Part shown: in pieces, positions 8,186-21,005 of the stretch | How positions within the stretch are numbered: the stretch's first letter is position 1 | How the letters are laid out: every line of letters begins with the position of its first letter | Assembly (NCBI RefSeq): GCF_001613545.1 | Contig: NZ_BDCO01000003.1 | Location: forward strand, 682,001 to 746,000 | Direction of reading: 5' to 3' | Length of the DNA: 64,000 bases | Source: Terrimicrobium sacchariphilum | Lineage (GTDB): Bacteria > Verrucomicrobiota > Verrucomicrobiia > Chthoniobacterales > Terrimicrobiaceae | The notes under the pieces: generated by a model | The model's database searches: none | What the model saw: only the letters and a program-made list of their open reading frames with translations | What the model was told of the DNA's origin: nothing | Position numbers and translations under genes: made by a program

Positions 8186-11100
8186 TGCGCCTCCGCCAGC
8201 TTGCCGGGCTTGGGCGTCGCCGGATTTTTCGGCTGCCGTTTTCCGAACCATCCCTGCACCCGTTCAAGGTACAGATAGATGATGGGAGTGATGTAGAGCG
8301 TCACCACCTGGGACAGGATCAACCCGCCGACCACCGATAAACCCAGCGGCTGGCGCACGTCGCCGCCTGCGCCGAGTCCGAGAGCGATCGGCAGCGTGCC
8401 CATCATTGCCGCCATCGTGGTCATCATGATCGGGCGGAAGCGCACCACGCACGCCTCGAAGATCGCGCGCTCCGGCGGCATCTTGTCTGTGCGCTGCGCC
8501 TCCAGGGCGAAGTCGATCATCATGATGGCGTTCTTCTTCACGATGCCGATGAGCATCAGCAATCCGACGAAGCCGTAGACGTTCAGCTCCATGCCGAAGA
8601 GCAGCAGCGTCAGCAGCGCGCCGAAGCCTGCGGACGGCAGGCCCGACAGAATCGTCAGTGGATGGACGAAGCTCTCATAAAGGATGCCGAGAATGATATA
8701 GATCACGATGATCGCCATGATCAGAAGCAGTCCCAGGTTGCCGAGGGAGGACTGGAAGGCCTGAGCTGTTCCCTGGAACTGCGTGCCAATACTTTCGCCC
8801 AGTTCCGTCCTGGCGAGTTGCTGGATGCGCGGCACGACATTGCTGAGCGAGTACCCCTTCGCGAGGTCAAAAGAGATTGTGACAGCAGGCAACTGGCCGA
8901 GATGCTGGACGGTCAGCGGGCCGACCTGGGTCTTGAATTTCGCCACAGCCGAGAGGGCAACCAACTGGCCTTGGCTGGATCGCACGTAGAGACGTGAAAG
9001 ATCCTCCGCTTCGCGCTTGAAATCATCCTTGGCCTCGATGATGACGCGATATTGGTTATTGGGCGTGTAGATGGTTGAAATCTGGCGGGAACCAAAGGCT
9101 CCCCCCAGTGCGCGCTCGATTTGCGCCGCGCTTACTCCCAGAGTGGAGGCTTTGTCGCGGTTGATATCGACGAGGACTTGCGGGTTGGTGATTTGTAGAT
9201 CGGTCGTTACGTCGACGATACCCGGGATATCCCTCATCAGGTTCTCCATCTTTTCCGACGCGCTGTAGAGCTGCTTCAGGTCGGGACCGAAGAGCGTGAA
9301 CTGATAAAGGCTCTTGGTTTGCATGCCGCCGATGCGAATGGTGGGCGGATTCTGGGGAAAGACCTTCAGTCCCGGAATTCCTGCCAGTTCCCTTCGCATC
9401 TGGCGCACCACGGTATCGACCGGTGGCCGTTCGCTACGGGGTTTGAGGGTCACAAACATGCGCCCATTGTTTCCAGCGGAGGCCGAGCCGCCGCCGATGC
9501 GCGACATGAAGCCCTCGACCGCGGGATTCTTTGCCACGATCGCAGCTGCCTCCTGCTGCATCTCGACGAGCTTTTCAAAGGCGACGCCTTGCTCGGCTTC
9601 CGTCGTGATCATGATGCGGCTGGAGTCCTCATTGGGCAGGAAGCCCTTGGGAACGATGATGAAAAGCCATGCCGTGCCAGCCGCCATGGCGAGAGCCAGG
9701 AGGGAAACGATCAGGTGATGCTTGAGGGCGATTCCCAGCGTGCGGCGATACGTGTTCTGCAGTTTCGCGAAGGCTGCCTCCGAGAAGCGGAAGATGGGGT
9801 TCCGGCTTTCGCTATGCGCTTGTTTCAGGAACCGGCTGCAAAGCATCGGAGTAAGCGAAAGTGAAACCACGCCGGAGATGAGGATGGCAACGGCGATGGT
9901 GACGGCGAACTCATTGAGCAGTCGCCCGAGAATGCCGCCCATGAAAAGCACAGGAATGAATACCGCCGCCAGAGAAAGGGTCATGGAGAGAATGGTAAAG
10001 CCAATCTCCCGGCCGCCTTTCAGCGCCGCTTCCATCGGCGACATCCCTTTTTCAAGGTGACGCACGATATTCTCCAGGACGACGATCGCATCGTCGACCA
10101 CGAAGCCCACAGCAAGAATCAACGCCATCAGCGAGAAGTTGTTCACGCTGAAGCCTAGGAGGTGAATGATCCCGAACGTACCGATGATCGACAGCGGGAT
10201 GGCTGCACTCGGAATGAGGGTCGCGCGAAGGTTGCGCAGGAAGATGAAAATGACCAGGACGACGAGGATGACCGCCAGAACGAGGGTGAACTCCACGTCG
10301 TGCAGCGATTCGCGGATGGAGGTCGAGCGGTCGTAGAGAATGTCGAGGTGCATGCCGCCCGGGAGCTGGGCTTTGTAGGCAGGGAGGAGTTCCAGGATGC
10401 GGTCGATCACCGCGACGGTGTTCGCTCCGGGCTGTCGTTGGACGGCGAGCACGACGCCACGCTTGTCGTTGTACCAACCGAAGTTCTTGTCGTTTTCGAC
10501 GTCGTCGAGCACCGTTGCGATCTGCTTGAGCCGTACGGGATAGCCGTTGCGGTAGGTGACGATGAGCTCGCGAAACTGCGCCGCGTTGGTGAGTTGTGCG
10601 GTCGTCTCGATCGTGCGCGACTTGGACCCGGTATCGAGCTCGCCGGTGGCTTCCTTGGAGTTGGCTTCCTTGATGGCGTTCTCCACCTCGTCAATGCCGA
10701 TTCCCCGCGCAGCCAGCTCGCGAGGATCGACCTTCACGCGCACGGCATATTTTTGCGAACCATACAGATCCACCTGGGCAACTCCCAGCACGGTCGAGAG
10801 GCGCTGGGCGATCAGGGTGTCTGCGTATTCGTCGACCTTGCTGTACGGGAGGGTGTCGGAGTAGGCGGCAAGGAGGAGAATTGGCTGCTCCGCCGGGTTG
10901 ACCTTGCGAAACGACGGAGGTGTCGGCATGTCGGTGGGCAGATTGCCCTGGGCCTGCGAGATGGCCGACTGCACGTCCTGGGCCGCGGCGTCGATATTAC
11001 GTGAGAGATCAAACTGGATGGTAACCGTGGTCGTTCCCTGCGCGCTGCTCGAGGTCATCGATTCGATGCCGGCAATGGTGGAAAATTCCTTTTCCAAAGG

Positions 11101-11295
11101 CAGCGCCACCGCTGAGGCCATCGTTTCCGGGCTGGCTCCCGGCAGGCTGGCTGAGACGCTGATCGTCGGAAAGTCGACGCTCGGCAAATCACTTACTGGC
11201 ATTTGGAGGTAGGCCAGCGAGCCAAAGCCGAGGATGCTCGCCATCACGAGCGTCGTCATGATGGGGCGGCGTACGAAGGGATCGGTGATGCTCAT
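8182..11295 (-). CDS. RND multidrug efflux transporter, HAE1 (AcrB/MdtB-like)
   Basis: Inner-membrane proton-driven pump of 1037 residues, the normal length for AcrB/MdtB/MexB proteins. It opens with SITDPFVRRPIMTTLVMASI and has two homologous halves with large periplasmic loops after helices 1 and 7. The relay acids are in LILAVGFVVDDAIVVLENI, in helix 4. It exports drugs or toxic small molecules together with the adaptor gene three bases upstream and an outer-membrane channel that is not encoded here. The TetR-adaptor-pump order points to repression by TetR. Confidence 0.92.
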   Translation of the reverse strand: MSITDPFVRRPIMTTLVMASILGFGSLAYLQMPVSDLPSVDFPTISVSASLPGASPETMASAVALPLEKEFSTIAGIESMTSSSAQGTTTVTIQFDLSRNIDAAAQDVQSAISQAQGNLPTDMPTPPSFRKVNPAEQPILLLAAYSDTLPYSKVDEYADTLIAQRLSTVLGVAQVDLYGSQKYAVRVKVDPRELAARGIGIDEVENAIKEANSKEATGELDTGSKSRTIETTAQLTNAAQFRELIVTYRNGYPVRLKQIATVLDDVENDKNFGWYNDKRGVVLAVQRQPGANTVAVIDRILELLPAYKAQLPGGMHLDILYDRSTSIRESLHDVEFTLVLAVILVVLVIFIFLRNLRATLIPSAAIPLSIIGTFGIIHLLGFSVNNFSLMALILAVGFVVDDAIVVLENIVRHLEKGMSPMEAALKGGREIGFTILSMTLSLAAVFIPVLFMGGILGRLLNEFAVTIAVAILISGVVSLSLTPMLCSRFLKQAHSESRNPIFRFSEAAFAKLQNTYRRTLGIALKHHLIVSLLALAMAAGTAWLFIIVPKGFLPNEDSSRIMITTEAEQGVAFEKLVEMQQEAAAIVAKNPAVEGFMSRIGGGSASAGNNGRMFVTLKPRSERPPVDTVVRQMRRELAGIPGLKVFPQNPPTIRIGGMQTKSLYQFTLFGPDLKQLYSASEKMENLMRDIPGIVDVTTDLQITNPQVLVDINRDKASTLGVSAAQIERALGGAFGSRQISTIYTPNNQYRVIIEAKDDFKREAEDLSRLYVRSSQGQLVALSAVAKFKTQVGPLTVQHLGQLPAVTISFDLAKGYSLSNVVPRIQQLARTELGESIGTQFQGTAQAFQSSLGNLGLLLIMAIIVIYIILGILYESFVHPLTILSGLPSAGFGALLTLLLFGMELNVYGFVGLLMLIGIVKKNAIMMIDFALEAQRTDKMPPERAIFEACVVRFRPIMMTTMAAMMGTLPIALGLGAGGDVRQPLGLSVVGGLILSQVVTLYITPIIYLYLERVQGWFGKRQPKNPATPKPGKLAEAH

Positions 11296-11298
11296 AGG

Positions 11299-12429
11299 CT
11301 ACTCCGGGGTCTTGTCGACAGCCGGCACCTCCTCGGCCTTTTGCTGCTTCTTGATATCGACTTTCGAGCCGGGGTTGAGGCGGAGTTGTCCGACCGTGAC
11401 CACGCGTTCACCGGGTTCGAGTCCTTTTCGGATGATGGAAAGGTTTCCGACCGTTCGCTCCACCTTCACCTTTCTCAGGGTGACGGTGTCGCCCGTCACG
11501 ACAAAGACCTGCGAGCCTTGCTGTCCCTCCATGACCGCAGTGGATGGAACGACGAGCGCCTGGGGCTGAATGGCCAGCTCCAGCGTGACGTCAACGAACT
11601 GGCCGGGCCAGAGCGTTTCATTTTCATTCGGAAACGTTGCTTTGAATGCCACCATGCCGGTGGCGCGATCGACCGCGTTGTCGATGAAATCCAGTGTTCC
11701 CGTCCCGAGCAATCTGCCGTTGTCAGGATCGTAGGCGGTGACGACGGGTTTGTTTTTGGCCATCCACTCCCTCACCTCGGCCAGGGTGTTTTCCGGTAGA
11801 GAGAAGGTGACATAGATTGGCTGCATCTGATTGATCACCGCGAGGGTGTCGCTATTGGCCTGCACGATATTTCCCGGCTTCAGGAGGGCTGCGCCGGCCC
11901 GCCCGTTGATGGGGGCAGTGACCTCCGTCCAATCGAGGGAAAGCTGCGCCTCATTGATGTCGGCCTGCCGTGCGGCCAGCTCGGCTTTAAGCGATTTGGC
12001 ATTGGAGAGGAATTGCGACGTCTGCTCCTTGGACGCGACACCGCGCTGAATGAGCGTCGTGTAACGCTGTGCCTGCTCGGTGGCATTGGAGGCTGTGGCC
12101 TCGGCGATCTCCAGGTTGGCCTTGGCCCGGTCGAGCGCAGCCTGGAATGCACGTGGATCGATGCTGAAAAGCGGTTCGCCTGCCTTCACCTGTGCGCCAT
12201 CGGCGAAATGCACCTTCAGGATTTCTCCGGCAACCTTGGACTTTAGCTGCACGCTCGCGATCGGCTCCACCGTGCCGATGGCCTTCATCTCGACTGGCAT
12301 GCCGCGGAGAGCTGCTGCTGAAACCTCGACCGGGATCGGCGGATTGGCCGGAGAACTGGGGCCGGCGGGTTTACCGCACGCGGCCAGGCTGGCGCAGAGG
12401 ACAAGGAGAGTGGGGATACGAATCTTCAT
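11299..12429 (-). CDS. RND efflux periplasmic adaptor (membrane fusion lipoprotein)
   Basis: Adaptor of the HlyD/AcrA family, 376 residues, bridging the RND pump to an outer-membrane channel. The chosen ATG gives a lipoprotein signal (MKIRIPTLLVLCASLAAC), the cysteine being the lipid site; the frame runs further upstream to 12462 but that would break the signal. A lipoyl/barrel-sandwich part (SVQLKSKVAGEILKVHF), an alpha-helical hairpin (about 90-150) and a beta-barrel follow. Its ATG overlaps the TGA of the TetR gene as ATGA, so regulator, adaptor and pump form one coupled operon. Confidence 0.9.
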   Translation of the reverse strand: MKIRIPTLLVLCASLAACGKPAGPSSPANPPIPVEVSAAALRGMPVEMKAIGTVEPIASVQLKSKVAGEILKVHFADGAQVKAGEPLFSIDPRAFQAALDRAKANLEIAEATASNATEQAQRYTTLIQRGVASKEQTSQFLSNAKSLKAELAARQADINEAQLSLDWTEVTAPINGRAGAALLKPGNIVQANSDTLAVINQMQPIYVTFSLPENTLAEVREWMAKNKPVVTAYDPDNGRLLGTGTLDFIDNAVDRATGMVAFKATFPNENETLWPGQFVDVTLELAIQPQALVVPSTAVMEGQQGSQVFVVTGDTVTLRKVKVERTVGNLSIIRKGLEPGERVVTVGQLRLNPGSKVDIKKQQKAEEVPAVDKTPE

Positions 12430-13076
12430 TGAGGGAGAGAGGCAGCGCCGTACAGGAAGCAATCGGCGGCAAAATCGGCGGAGTCGATCAGGAGGGCGTC
12501 CGTGTTTTCGCGGATGAACTGGCGGGTCATTTGCAGGGTGATGCCCAAGTACGCCACGGCCAGCAGGCGCGGACTCCCCGGTTTCAATTCAACCCGGGAT
12601 TGCCCGCGAAGGATGCAATCCTCGATCACGCCGAGATTATGGAGTTTCAGTGCCTCCATTTCCTCCCAGTGCTCCTTGTGGAGTGGCGACTGCTGGACTT
12701 GATGCTGATGGAGGAAAATTTCGAAAAATGTCCGGTTCGCATCGTGAAAGGCAAACTGCGCATGAATGCCGCGGCGCAGGCACTCCGCGGCACTTTCCGA
12801 CGAGGTGAGAGCGGATTCAAAGGCTTTCACCATCTGCGTCATCCGCTCCAGCAGCACGCAGCCGTAGAGATCGGACTTATCGCGGAAATACAGGTAGATC
12901 GTACCGACCGCGATCTCGGCTCGCCGGGCGATCATGGTCAACGAGGCATCATGATAGCCGCTCTCGCTGAAAACCTCCTCTGCCGCATTCACGATCCACC
13001 GGCGCTGCTCATCCTTGGCCTTCTGTCGAACGACCGAAATCCGGCGGGAAGGAGGTGTGGGTGAATCCGTATTCAC
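12426..13076 (-). CDS. TetR-family repressor of the efflux operon
   Basis: TetR/AcrR-type repressor of about 216 residues. The DNA-binding domain is clear (RRWIVNAAEEVFSESGYHDA, then SLTMIARRAEIAVGTIYLYF); the rest is a variable ligand-binding bundle. The start is uncertain: this GTG at 13076, or an in-frame TTG at 13112; neither has a good ribosome site. The GTG sits in an inverted repeat that may be its own operator. The gene is first in a coupled TetR-adaptor-pump operon, so substrate-induced derepression is the expected logic. Confidence 0.82.
   Translation of the reverse strand: MNTDSPTPPSRRISVVRQKAKDEQRRWIVNAAEEVFSESGYHDASLTMIARRAEIAVGTIYLYFRDKSDLYGCVLLERMTQMVKAFESALTSSESAAECLRRGIHAQFAFHDANRTFFEIFLHQHQVQQSPLHKEHWEEMEALKLHNLGVIEDCILRGQSRVELKPGSPRLLAVAYLGITLQMTRQFIRENTDALLIDSADFAADCFLYGAASLPQ
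13061..13076. promoter_or_regulatory. Inverted repeat at the TetR start, candidate operator
   Basis: GTGAAT-N4-ATTCAC, perfect 6-base arms, overlaps the candidate GTG start of the TetR gene. TetR proteins commonly bind short dyads at their own promoter. It may also affect the divergent GH28 gene, whose promoter lies about 90 bases away. Confidence 0.35.
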
Positions 13077-13159
13077 AATACTGAACGCAAATTCATTTTC
13101 GGCGTTTGTCAAAGGAAGGAGTTGTAAAAAAGTGTATCAGCTCCCGCCTCAGGTCTTTG

Positions 13160-13168
13160 TGCTATAAT
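13160..13168 (+). promoter_or_regulatory. Extended -10 promoter for the GH28 gene
   Basis: TGC followed by a perfect TATAAT at 13163-13168 forms an extended -10 element. No good -35 is seen 17 bases upstream, as is usual for extended -10 promoters. The predicted start near 13175 leaves a leader of about 54 bases before the ATG at 13229. Confidence 0.5.
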
Positions 13169-13228
13169 GAGAGTACGATGCTCTTGGCGCGATCTCCGCC
13201 GAGGCCTCAAGATGGGAAAACTATCTCG

Positions 13229-14584
13229 ATGAAGACCTTCCCGATCACGGATTTTGGCGCGATTCCCGACGGAGTGACCATCAACACGCAGGCCATTCAG
13301 GCCGCGGCGATTACCTGCCGCGATGCCGGGGGAGGCGTGGTGCTCGTGCCACCGGGAACATTTGTCACCGGGACCTTTGAACTTTTCAGTCATACGACTC
13401 TACAGGTGGACGCGGGAGCGCGTCTCCTCGCCAGTTCAGACCTGAGCGACCATCTGGTTGGAGAATGCAGCGTGGGATTGCTTTACGCGCAGGATGCCGA
13501 GGGCATCACGCTCACCGGAGAAGGTATCCTGGATGGTAATGGTGCGCTGCATTTTCACGAGGGGGAATTGCACGGCGGGCATGACGACTACTCGGCGCAC
13601 GATACCTGGCAGAGGCGCAACGCGTTATCCCATGGAACCAAAGACGCTGTCCACGGCCCGTTCCGGCCGAAGCCGAGGCCGGGCAACATGATCGTCCTGG
13701 CCCGGTGCCGCGATGTGCGGATGGAAAAGCTCACGATCATCGGAGCCTCGTACTGGACGATCCATTGCGCGGACTCCGAGCATCTTGTTTTTGAGGGGTT
13801 GAACATTGCCAACGACCTGCGCCATCCCAATAACGATGGTATTCACCTGACCACCTGCCGTCATGCTGCGATCCGCCATTGCCGGATCGTGAGCGGCGAC
13901 GACTGTGTGGCGATCACAGGATTTCGGAACCATGGCGGGGAGCGTGAGATTGCCTTTGGCCTGAGCGGGATCGAGGGCGTAGGCGAGGATATCGAGGTTT
14001 CCGACTGCGTCTTCACCAGCCGGTCGTCGGCGGTGCGCATCGGCTACGGGGAGAATCCTGTGCGGAACATCCGCCTCAAGCGGCTCGATATCCGGGAGTC
14101 CAACCGCGGCATCGGCATCTACGCCCGGCAGGCGGATGTCGAGGACGTCACAGTGGAGGACTGCACCATCCAGACCCGGCTCTTTCATGGGAACTGGTGG
14201 GGGCGGGGAGAGCCAATTCACGTCTCCGCGGTGCGCTTCGGCCACGACCTGCCGCTTTTCCGTATTCGCAACCTGAGCTTCCGCGACATCCAGGCCGAGG
14301 GGGAAAACGGTATGCTTTTCTTTGCCGAGGAGCCCGGCGCCATTGAGCACGTACGGCTTGTCCGTGTTTCCAACACGCTGCATCGGGGCGCTCTATACGA
14401 GCAATGGGGCGGAAACGTGGAGCTTCGTCCCGTGGCAAATCACGATTGGTCGGTCATGGCCGGGGGGAACGCGCCATTGTGGGCGGTCGGCGTCAAAGAC
14501 CTCCATTGCGAGGATTGCACCTGGCAGGCCGATGAGGATGCCGTGCTTTCGTCGGAGCCATTTCTCGCCGAGCGCGCCGGATAG
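13229..14584 (+). CDS. Glycoside hydrolase family 28 (polygalacturonase-like), cytoplasmic
   Basis: Right-handed beta-helix enzyme of 451 residues in the GH28 family, which cleaves galacturonic acid links in pectin. It starts KTFPITDFGAIPDG, the normal head of the fold. Catalytic aspartates are visible in NNDGIHL and SGDDCVAI; the usual GHG His motif is not seen and the equivalent stretch reads SRSSAVRIGYGE, as in divergent subfamilies. There is no signal peptide from this ATG, so it probably trims imported oligogalacturonides in the cytoplasm. An upstream frame to 13106 is open but its extra residues do not look like protein, and the promoter lies inside it. No transporter or other pectin gene is adjacent. 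Confidence 0.85.
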   Translation: MKTFPITDFGAIPDGVTINTQAIQAAAITCRDAGGGVVLVPPGTFVTGTFELFSHTTLQVDAGARLLASSDLSDHLVGECSVGLLYAQDAEGITLTGEGILDGNGALHFHEGELHGGHDDYSAHDTWQRRNALSHGTKDAVHGPFRPKPRPGNMIVLARCRDVRMEKLTIIGASYWTIHCADSEHLVFEGLNIANDLRHPNNDGIHLTTCRHAAIRHCRIVSGDDCVAITGFRNHGGEREIAFGLSGIEGVGEDIEVSDCVFTSRSSAVRIGYGENPVRNIRLKRLDIRESNRGIGIYARQADVEDVTVEDCTIQTRLFHGNWWGRGEPIHVSAVRFGHDLPLFRIRNLSFRDIQAEGENGMLFFAEEPGAIEHVRLVRVSNTLHRGALYEQWGGNVELRPVANHDWSVMAGGNAPLWAVGVKDLHCEDCTWQADEDAVLSSEPFLAERAG

Positions 14585-14593
14585 CGCGGAACC

Positions 14594-15346
14594 TCAAGCC
14601 GCCTCGGCGTGGAAGATCGCTCCGCCGAGCGCTCCCTCGCGGAGGAGATGGAGCAGGTTCGCGTAGAATCCCCGTGCATAGGCGATCATCGCCTCATCGG
14701 CCACCGAGGCCAGAGCTGCCTGCCGCGTCGTAAAGCGGGACACGAGATCGGCATACCACCGTTCGTACTCGCGGTTGAGGGAATGCGTCGTGACAAGATT
14801 CCATCCCGATGCCTGAAGCGTGGCGGACATTTTGGCCATGACAGGCGGGTGCCACAGGCCAAACTCCGGGTGAAGCGAGGCGACGGCCTTCTCGTAGCCG
14901 CTTGTCCCGGTGTAATCGAAGATCATAAGCTGCGCCCCCGGGGCCGCGACCGTGCGGAGGGCTTTCAATGCCGCCGCCTGATCGGAAATGGCATACAGCA
15001 CATTGAACATCGTGATGCCGTCGAACGGCCCGTCCGGCAGGCTTTGCGCATCGGTCAGGTCTGCTGTCGCAAAAGTACCGTCCGGGTATTTATCCCGTGC
15101 GTGGTCGACCGAGGCAGCGTCCCGATCCACTCCGGTGACGAGGCCCCATCCGTTGGTTTGGAGGAAATGCGCCGTGCCGCCGCGTCCGCAACCCGCGTCG
15201 AGAATCCGCCGTCGGGGACTTTTCGGCCAGTCCGCCAGAGCCATTTCGATGGCGGTTTCTTCTCCCGCGTGGGCGTAGTCCGCGCCGCGCAGGGCGGACA
15301 GGAGGCGCTTGCCTTCCGGCGTATTCATTCGATGTTCCCCGGACAT
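14594..15346 (-). CDS. Class I SAM-dependent methyltransferase
   Basis: Methyltransferase of 250 residues with the SAM-binding motif I in ILDAGCGRGGTAHFL, motif II near GVDRDAASVDHA and a post-I acidic stretch. The substrate is not recognisable; the fold resembles small-molecule methyltransferases of the UbiE type. The ATG chosen has AAAGAAAG just upstream; another ATG six codons later is possible. It is convergent with the GH28 gene and divergent from dnaK. Confidence 0.78.
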   Translation of the reverse strand: MSGEHRMNTPEGKRLLSALRGADYAHAGEETAIEMALADWPKSPRRRILDAGCGRGGTAHFLQTNGWGLVTGVDRDAASVDHARDKYPDGTFATADLTDAQSLPDGPFDGITMFNVLYAISDQAAALKALRTVAAPGAQLMIFDYTGTSGYEKAVASLHPEFGLWHPPVMAKMSATLQASGWNLVTTHSLNREYERWYADLVSRFTTRQAALASVADEAMIAYARGFYANLLHLLREGALGGAIFHAEAA

Positions 15347-15514
15347 GGCTTTCTTTTCTAGGAGATCATCGGGGAGGCAAGCCCGGCGCGAGGAGCGTTG
15401 TGTCTCACCTTTGTGTGACAGTGTGACACGAAAATGAGTCATTATGGCGCAATTTGGCGCTTCTGAATAACTTGTGAATTTCTGTAACATATTACTCGAG
15501 AGTGGGATGTGTGA

Positions 15515-17491
<1,977 letters not shown>

Positions 17492-17519
17492 GTCCAATCA
17501 TAACCCTTTAACAAACCCT

Positions 17520-17545
17520 CCCGCTCCGGGACTGTCCGGAGCGGG
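17520..17545 (+). terminator. Hairpin between dnaK and groES
   Basis: A perfect 10-bp stem (CCCGCTCCGG / CCGGAGCGGG) with a 6-base loop, 29 bases after dnaK, followed by ATTCTGTT, a poor T-run. It may be a weak terminator or an mRNA-processing/stability hairpin separating dnaK from groESL. Confidence 0.6.
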
Positions 17546-17581
17546 ATTCTGTTAAAAAACAACAAAAACGAACCTACATAC

Positions 17582-17878
17582 ATGGCCAACGTTAACATCA
17601 AACCTCTCGGCGACCGCGTGCTCGTGCACCCGCTCGAGGAGAAGGAAGTCAAGAAGGGCGGAATCATCATTCCCGACACCGCCAAAGAGAAGCCTCAGGA
17701 AGGCGAAGTCGTTGCCCTCGGCACCGGCAAGCGCGATGAGGACGGAAAGCTCGTGGAGTTCACCGTGAAGAAGGGCGACAAGGTCCTCATCTCCAAGTAC
17801 GGCGGAACCGAAGTCAAAATCGACGGCGAAAGCTACCTGATCATGCGCGAGGACGACATCCTCGGCATCATTGGCTAA
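17582..17878 (+). CDS. groES: Co-chaperonin GroES (Hsp10)
   Basis: Ten-kilodalton lid of the GroEL folding chamber, 98 residues, the usual length. It starts [17 protein letters not shown], has the mobile-loop region [18 protein letters not shown] and ends with the GroES-type [11 protein letters not shown]. It lies 90 bases after dnaK and 40 before groEL. No purine-rich ribosome site precedes the ATG. Confidence 0.97.
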   Translation: MANVNIKPLGDRVLVHPLEEKEVKKGGIIIPDTAKEKPQEGEVVALGTGKRDEDGKLVEFTVKKGDKVLISKYGGTEVKIDGESYLIMREDDILGIIG

Positions 17879-17891
17879 GCCTCACCAATAA

Positions 17892-19547
<1,656 letters not shown>

Positions 19548-19584
19548 GTCCGGCGCCTCGCTCTTAAGCGAAAAACCTAACAGG

Positions 19585-19617
19585 CAGCCCCGAGGCAACT
19601 CGGGGCTGTTTTGTTTT
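19585..19617 (+). terminator. Intrinsic terminator of groEL
   Basis: Perfect 10-bp stem CAGCCCCGAG / CTCGGGGCTG with a GCAA tetraloop, directly followed by TTTTGTTTT. It lies 38 bases after the groEL stop. Confidence 0.9.
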
Positions 19618-19633
19618 CCGGAAGGATTGCGAA

Positions 19634-20515
19634 TTACGCCGCAGGCGACGAATGCTTGCGCACCAGGTCCACCCAGTTCTGTGCCTGACGGGAGAGAGGT
19701 GGGCCTTGCCGCCAGATCAAACCGAGCCGCCAGAGAAGGTCGCTATCCTCGATCAGTACGGCTTTCACCCCGCCGTGCGAGGTGGCGATGATGCGCGGGA
19801 GCAAGGCAATACCGAGTCCCGCCGCCACGAGGGCGATGATAAACTCGGCCTGCGAACTCCGCGCGACCTCATGGAGTTCGATGCCCTTTTTCCGGCAGGC
19901 GGAGGCGATGATGGCATTCAGCGCGAAACCTCGCTCGAAGAGGATGCACGGGTCCCCATCCAGCTCGAAGAACTCGATGCTTTTGCGCCCCCAGAGCGGG
20001 TGCCCGGCAGGAAGCAGCGCCATCATGGGTTCCTCCCGCACCGGCTGCCATGCGAAGGACTCGGGGGCGGGAAGCAGCGTGCCGCCCACCTCGATCTCGC
20101 CGGACTGCACTGCGCTTTCCAGCCGGTTACTGCCTTCTTCGAGCAAATCAATGCGGATGCCGGGATGTTGTTTCCGGTATTTGGCAATCAGTGGGGCAAA
20201 GATCGTCGCGCTGCCCAGCGGCGGCACCCCGATGCGCAGGCAGCCCGTCTCCAGCCCGCGCCGGGCGGCGAGCTCGCTTTCCAGCCGCTCCTGCTCGGCC
20301 AGCATGGTGCGGGCGCGTTGAAGCACCGCCTCCCCGGCGTCTGTCGGTTTTATGCCATGGGGCAGGCGGTCGAGGAGCGGCATTCCGCAATCATGCTCCA
20401 GTTGCTGGATCACCTTGCTCACGGTGGATTGTGTGCTGCCCAGGGTCTTGGCCGCAGCGGAAAATCCGCCTTGTTTCACCACCTCGGCAAAAATTCTCAG
20501 GTGGCGTAGCTCCAT
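19634..20515 (-). CDS. LysR-family regulator, divergent from LrgA/LrgB pair
   Basis: LysR-type regulator of 293 residues: winged helix at the N-terminus (LRHLRIFAEVVKQGGFSAAA, then STQSTVSKVIQQLEHDCG) and a substrate-binding domain from about residue 90. It is divergent by 67 bases from an LrgA/LrgB-like pair. In Staphylococcus and Bacillus the LysR protein CidR/YwbI controls such genes, so local control is likely. The effector is unknown; acetate or pyruvate overflow would be the precedent. Confidence 0.85.
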   Translation of the reverse strand: MELRHLRIFAEVVKQGGFSAAAKTLGSTQSTVSKVIQQLEHDCGMPLLDRLPHGIKPTDAGEAVLQRARTMLAEQERLESELAARRGLETGCLRIGVPPLGSATIFAPLIAKYRKQHPGIRIDLLEEGSNRLESAVQSGEIEVGGTLLPAPESFAWQPVREEPMMALLPAGHPLWGRKSIEFFELDGDPCILFERGFALNAIIASACRKKGIELHEVARSSQAEFIIALVAAGLGIALLPRIIATSHGGVKAVLIEDSDLLWRLGLIWRQGPPLSRQAQNWVDLVRKHSSPAA

Positions 20516-20518
20516 GAA

Positions 20519-20564
20519 ATTCCCATATGGAATAATAAGTATTCCATCAATTCATTTTTTGAAT
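20519..20564. promoter_or_regulatory. Array of ATTCC/GGAAT half-sites, candidate LysR operator
   Basis: Three alternating half-sites, ATTCC (20519-20523), GGAAT (20529-20533) and ATTCC (20541-20545), make two overlapping dyads: ATTCC-N5-GGAAT and GGAATA-N5-TATTCC. A further ATTCA-N5-TGAAT follows at 20550-20564. They fill the spacer between the divergent LysR and LrgA genes, as expected for recognition and activation sites of a LysR protein. Confidence 0.5.
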
Positions 20565-20582
20565 GAGTGGGAATAGGGCAGA

Positions 20583-21005
20583 ATGACCCACGTCATGAAG
20601 CTCGCGATTTTCAAGACCTGCCGCACCGCTCGCTGGCATCTGAGCCGGAACTGGTGGCTGCAGGCCCTCCTCTTCATCGCCATCTGGGCGCTGGGCGAGG
20701 CGGTGGTCCGGCAGTTTTCCATTCCGATCCCTGGCAGTGTGCTGGGCATGGGGGCGCTGCTGGCCGCGCTGGAATTGCGCTGGATTTCGGTTCGCTGGTT
20801 TCGTCGCGGTGCGCGCGGGTTGCTCGCTCACCTTCTGCTTTTCCTGACTCCAGCCATGCTGGCGGTGGTGAACCATCGCGAACTCATCAGCATGACCGGG
20901 CTGAAGCTTATTGTCGCCGTGCTGATTGGCACCCCCCTCGTCATGATCGGCACGGCCGTCGTGGTGGAGATCGGGTTCCGACTTCAGCCCATCCGTGAAC
21001 GCTGA
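20583..21005 (+). CDS. CidA/LrgA family membrane protein
   Basis: Small membrane protein of 140 residues with about four helices, of the CidA/LrgA holin-like family (FSIPIPGSVLGMGALLAALE, LLFLTPAMLAVVNH). These proteins act with CidB/LrgB in cell lysis or in pyruvate/overflow-metabolite transport. It overlaps the following LrgB-like gene by 11 bases. ATG at 20595 (MKLAIF) is an alternative start. The divergent LysR gene is its probable regulator. Confidence 0.83.
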   Translation: MTHVMKLAIFKTCRTARWHLSRNWWLQALLFIAIWALGEAVVRQFSIPIPGSVLGMGALLAALELRWISVRWFRRGARGLLAHLLLFLTPAMLAVVNHRELISMTGLKLIVAVLIGTPLVMIGTAVVVEIGFRLQPIRER

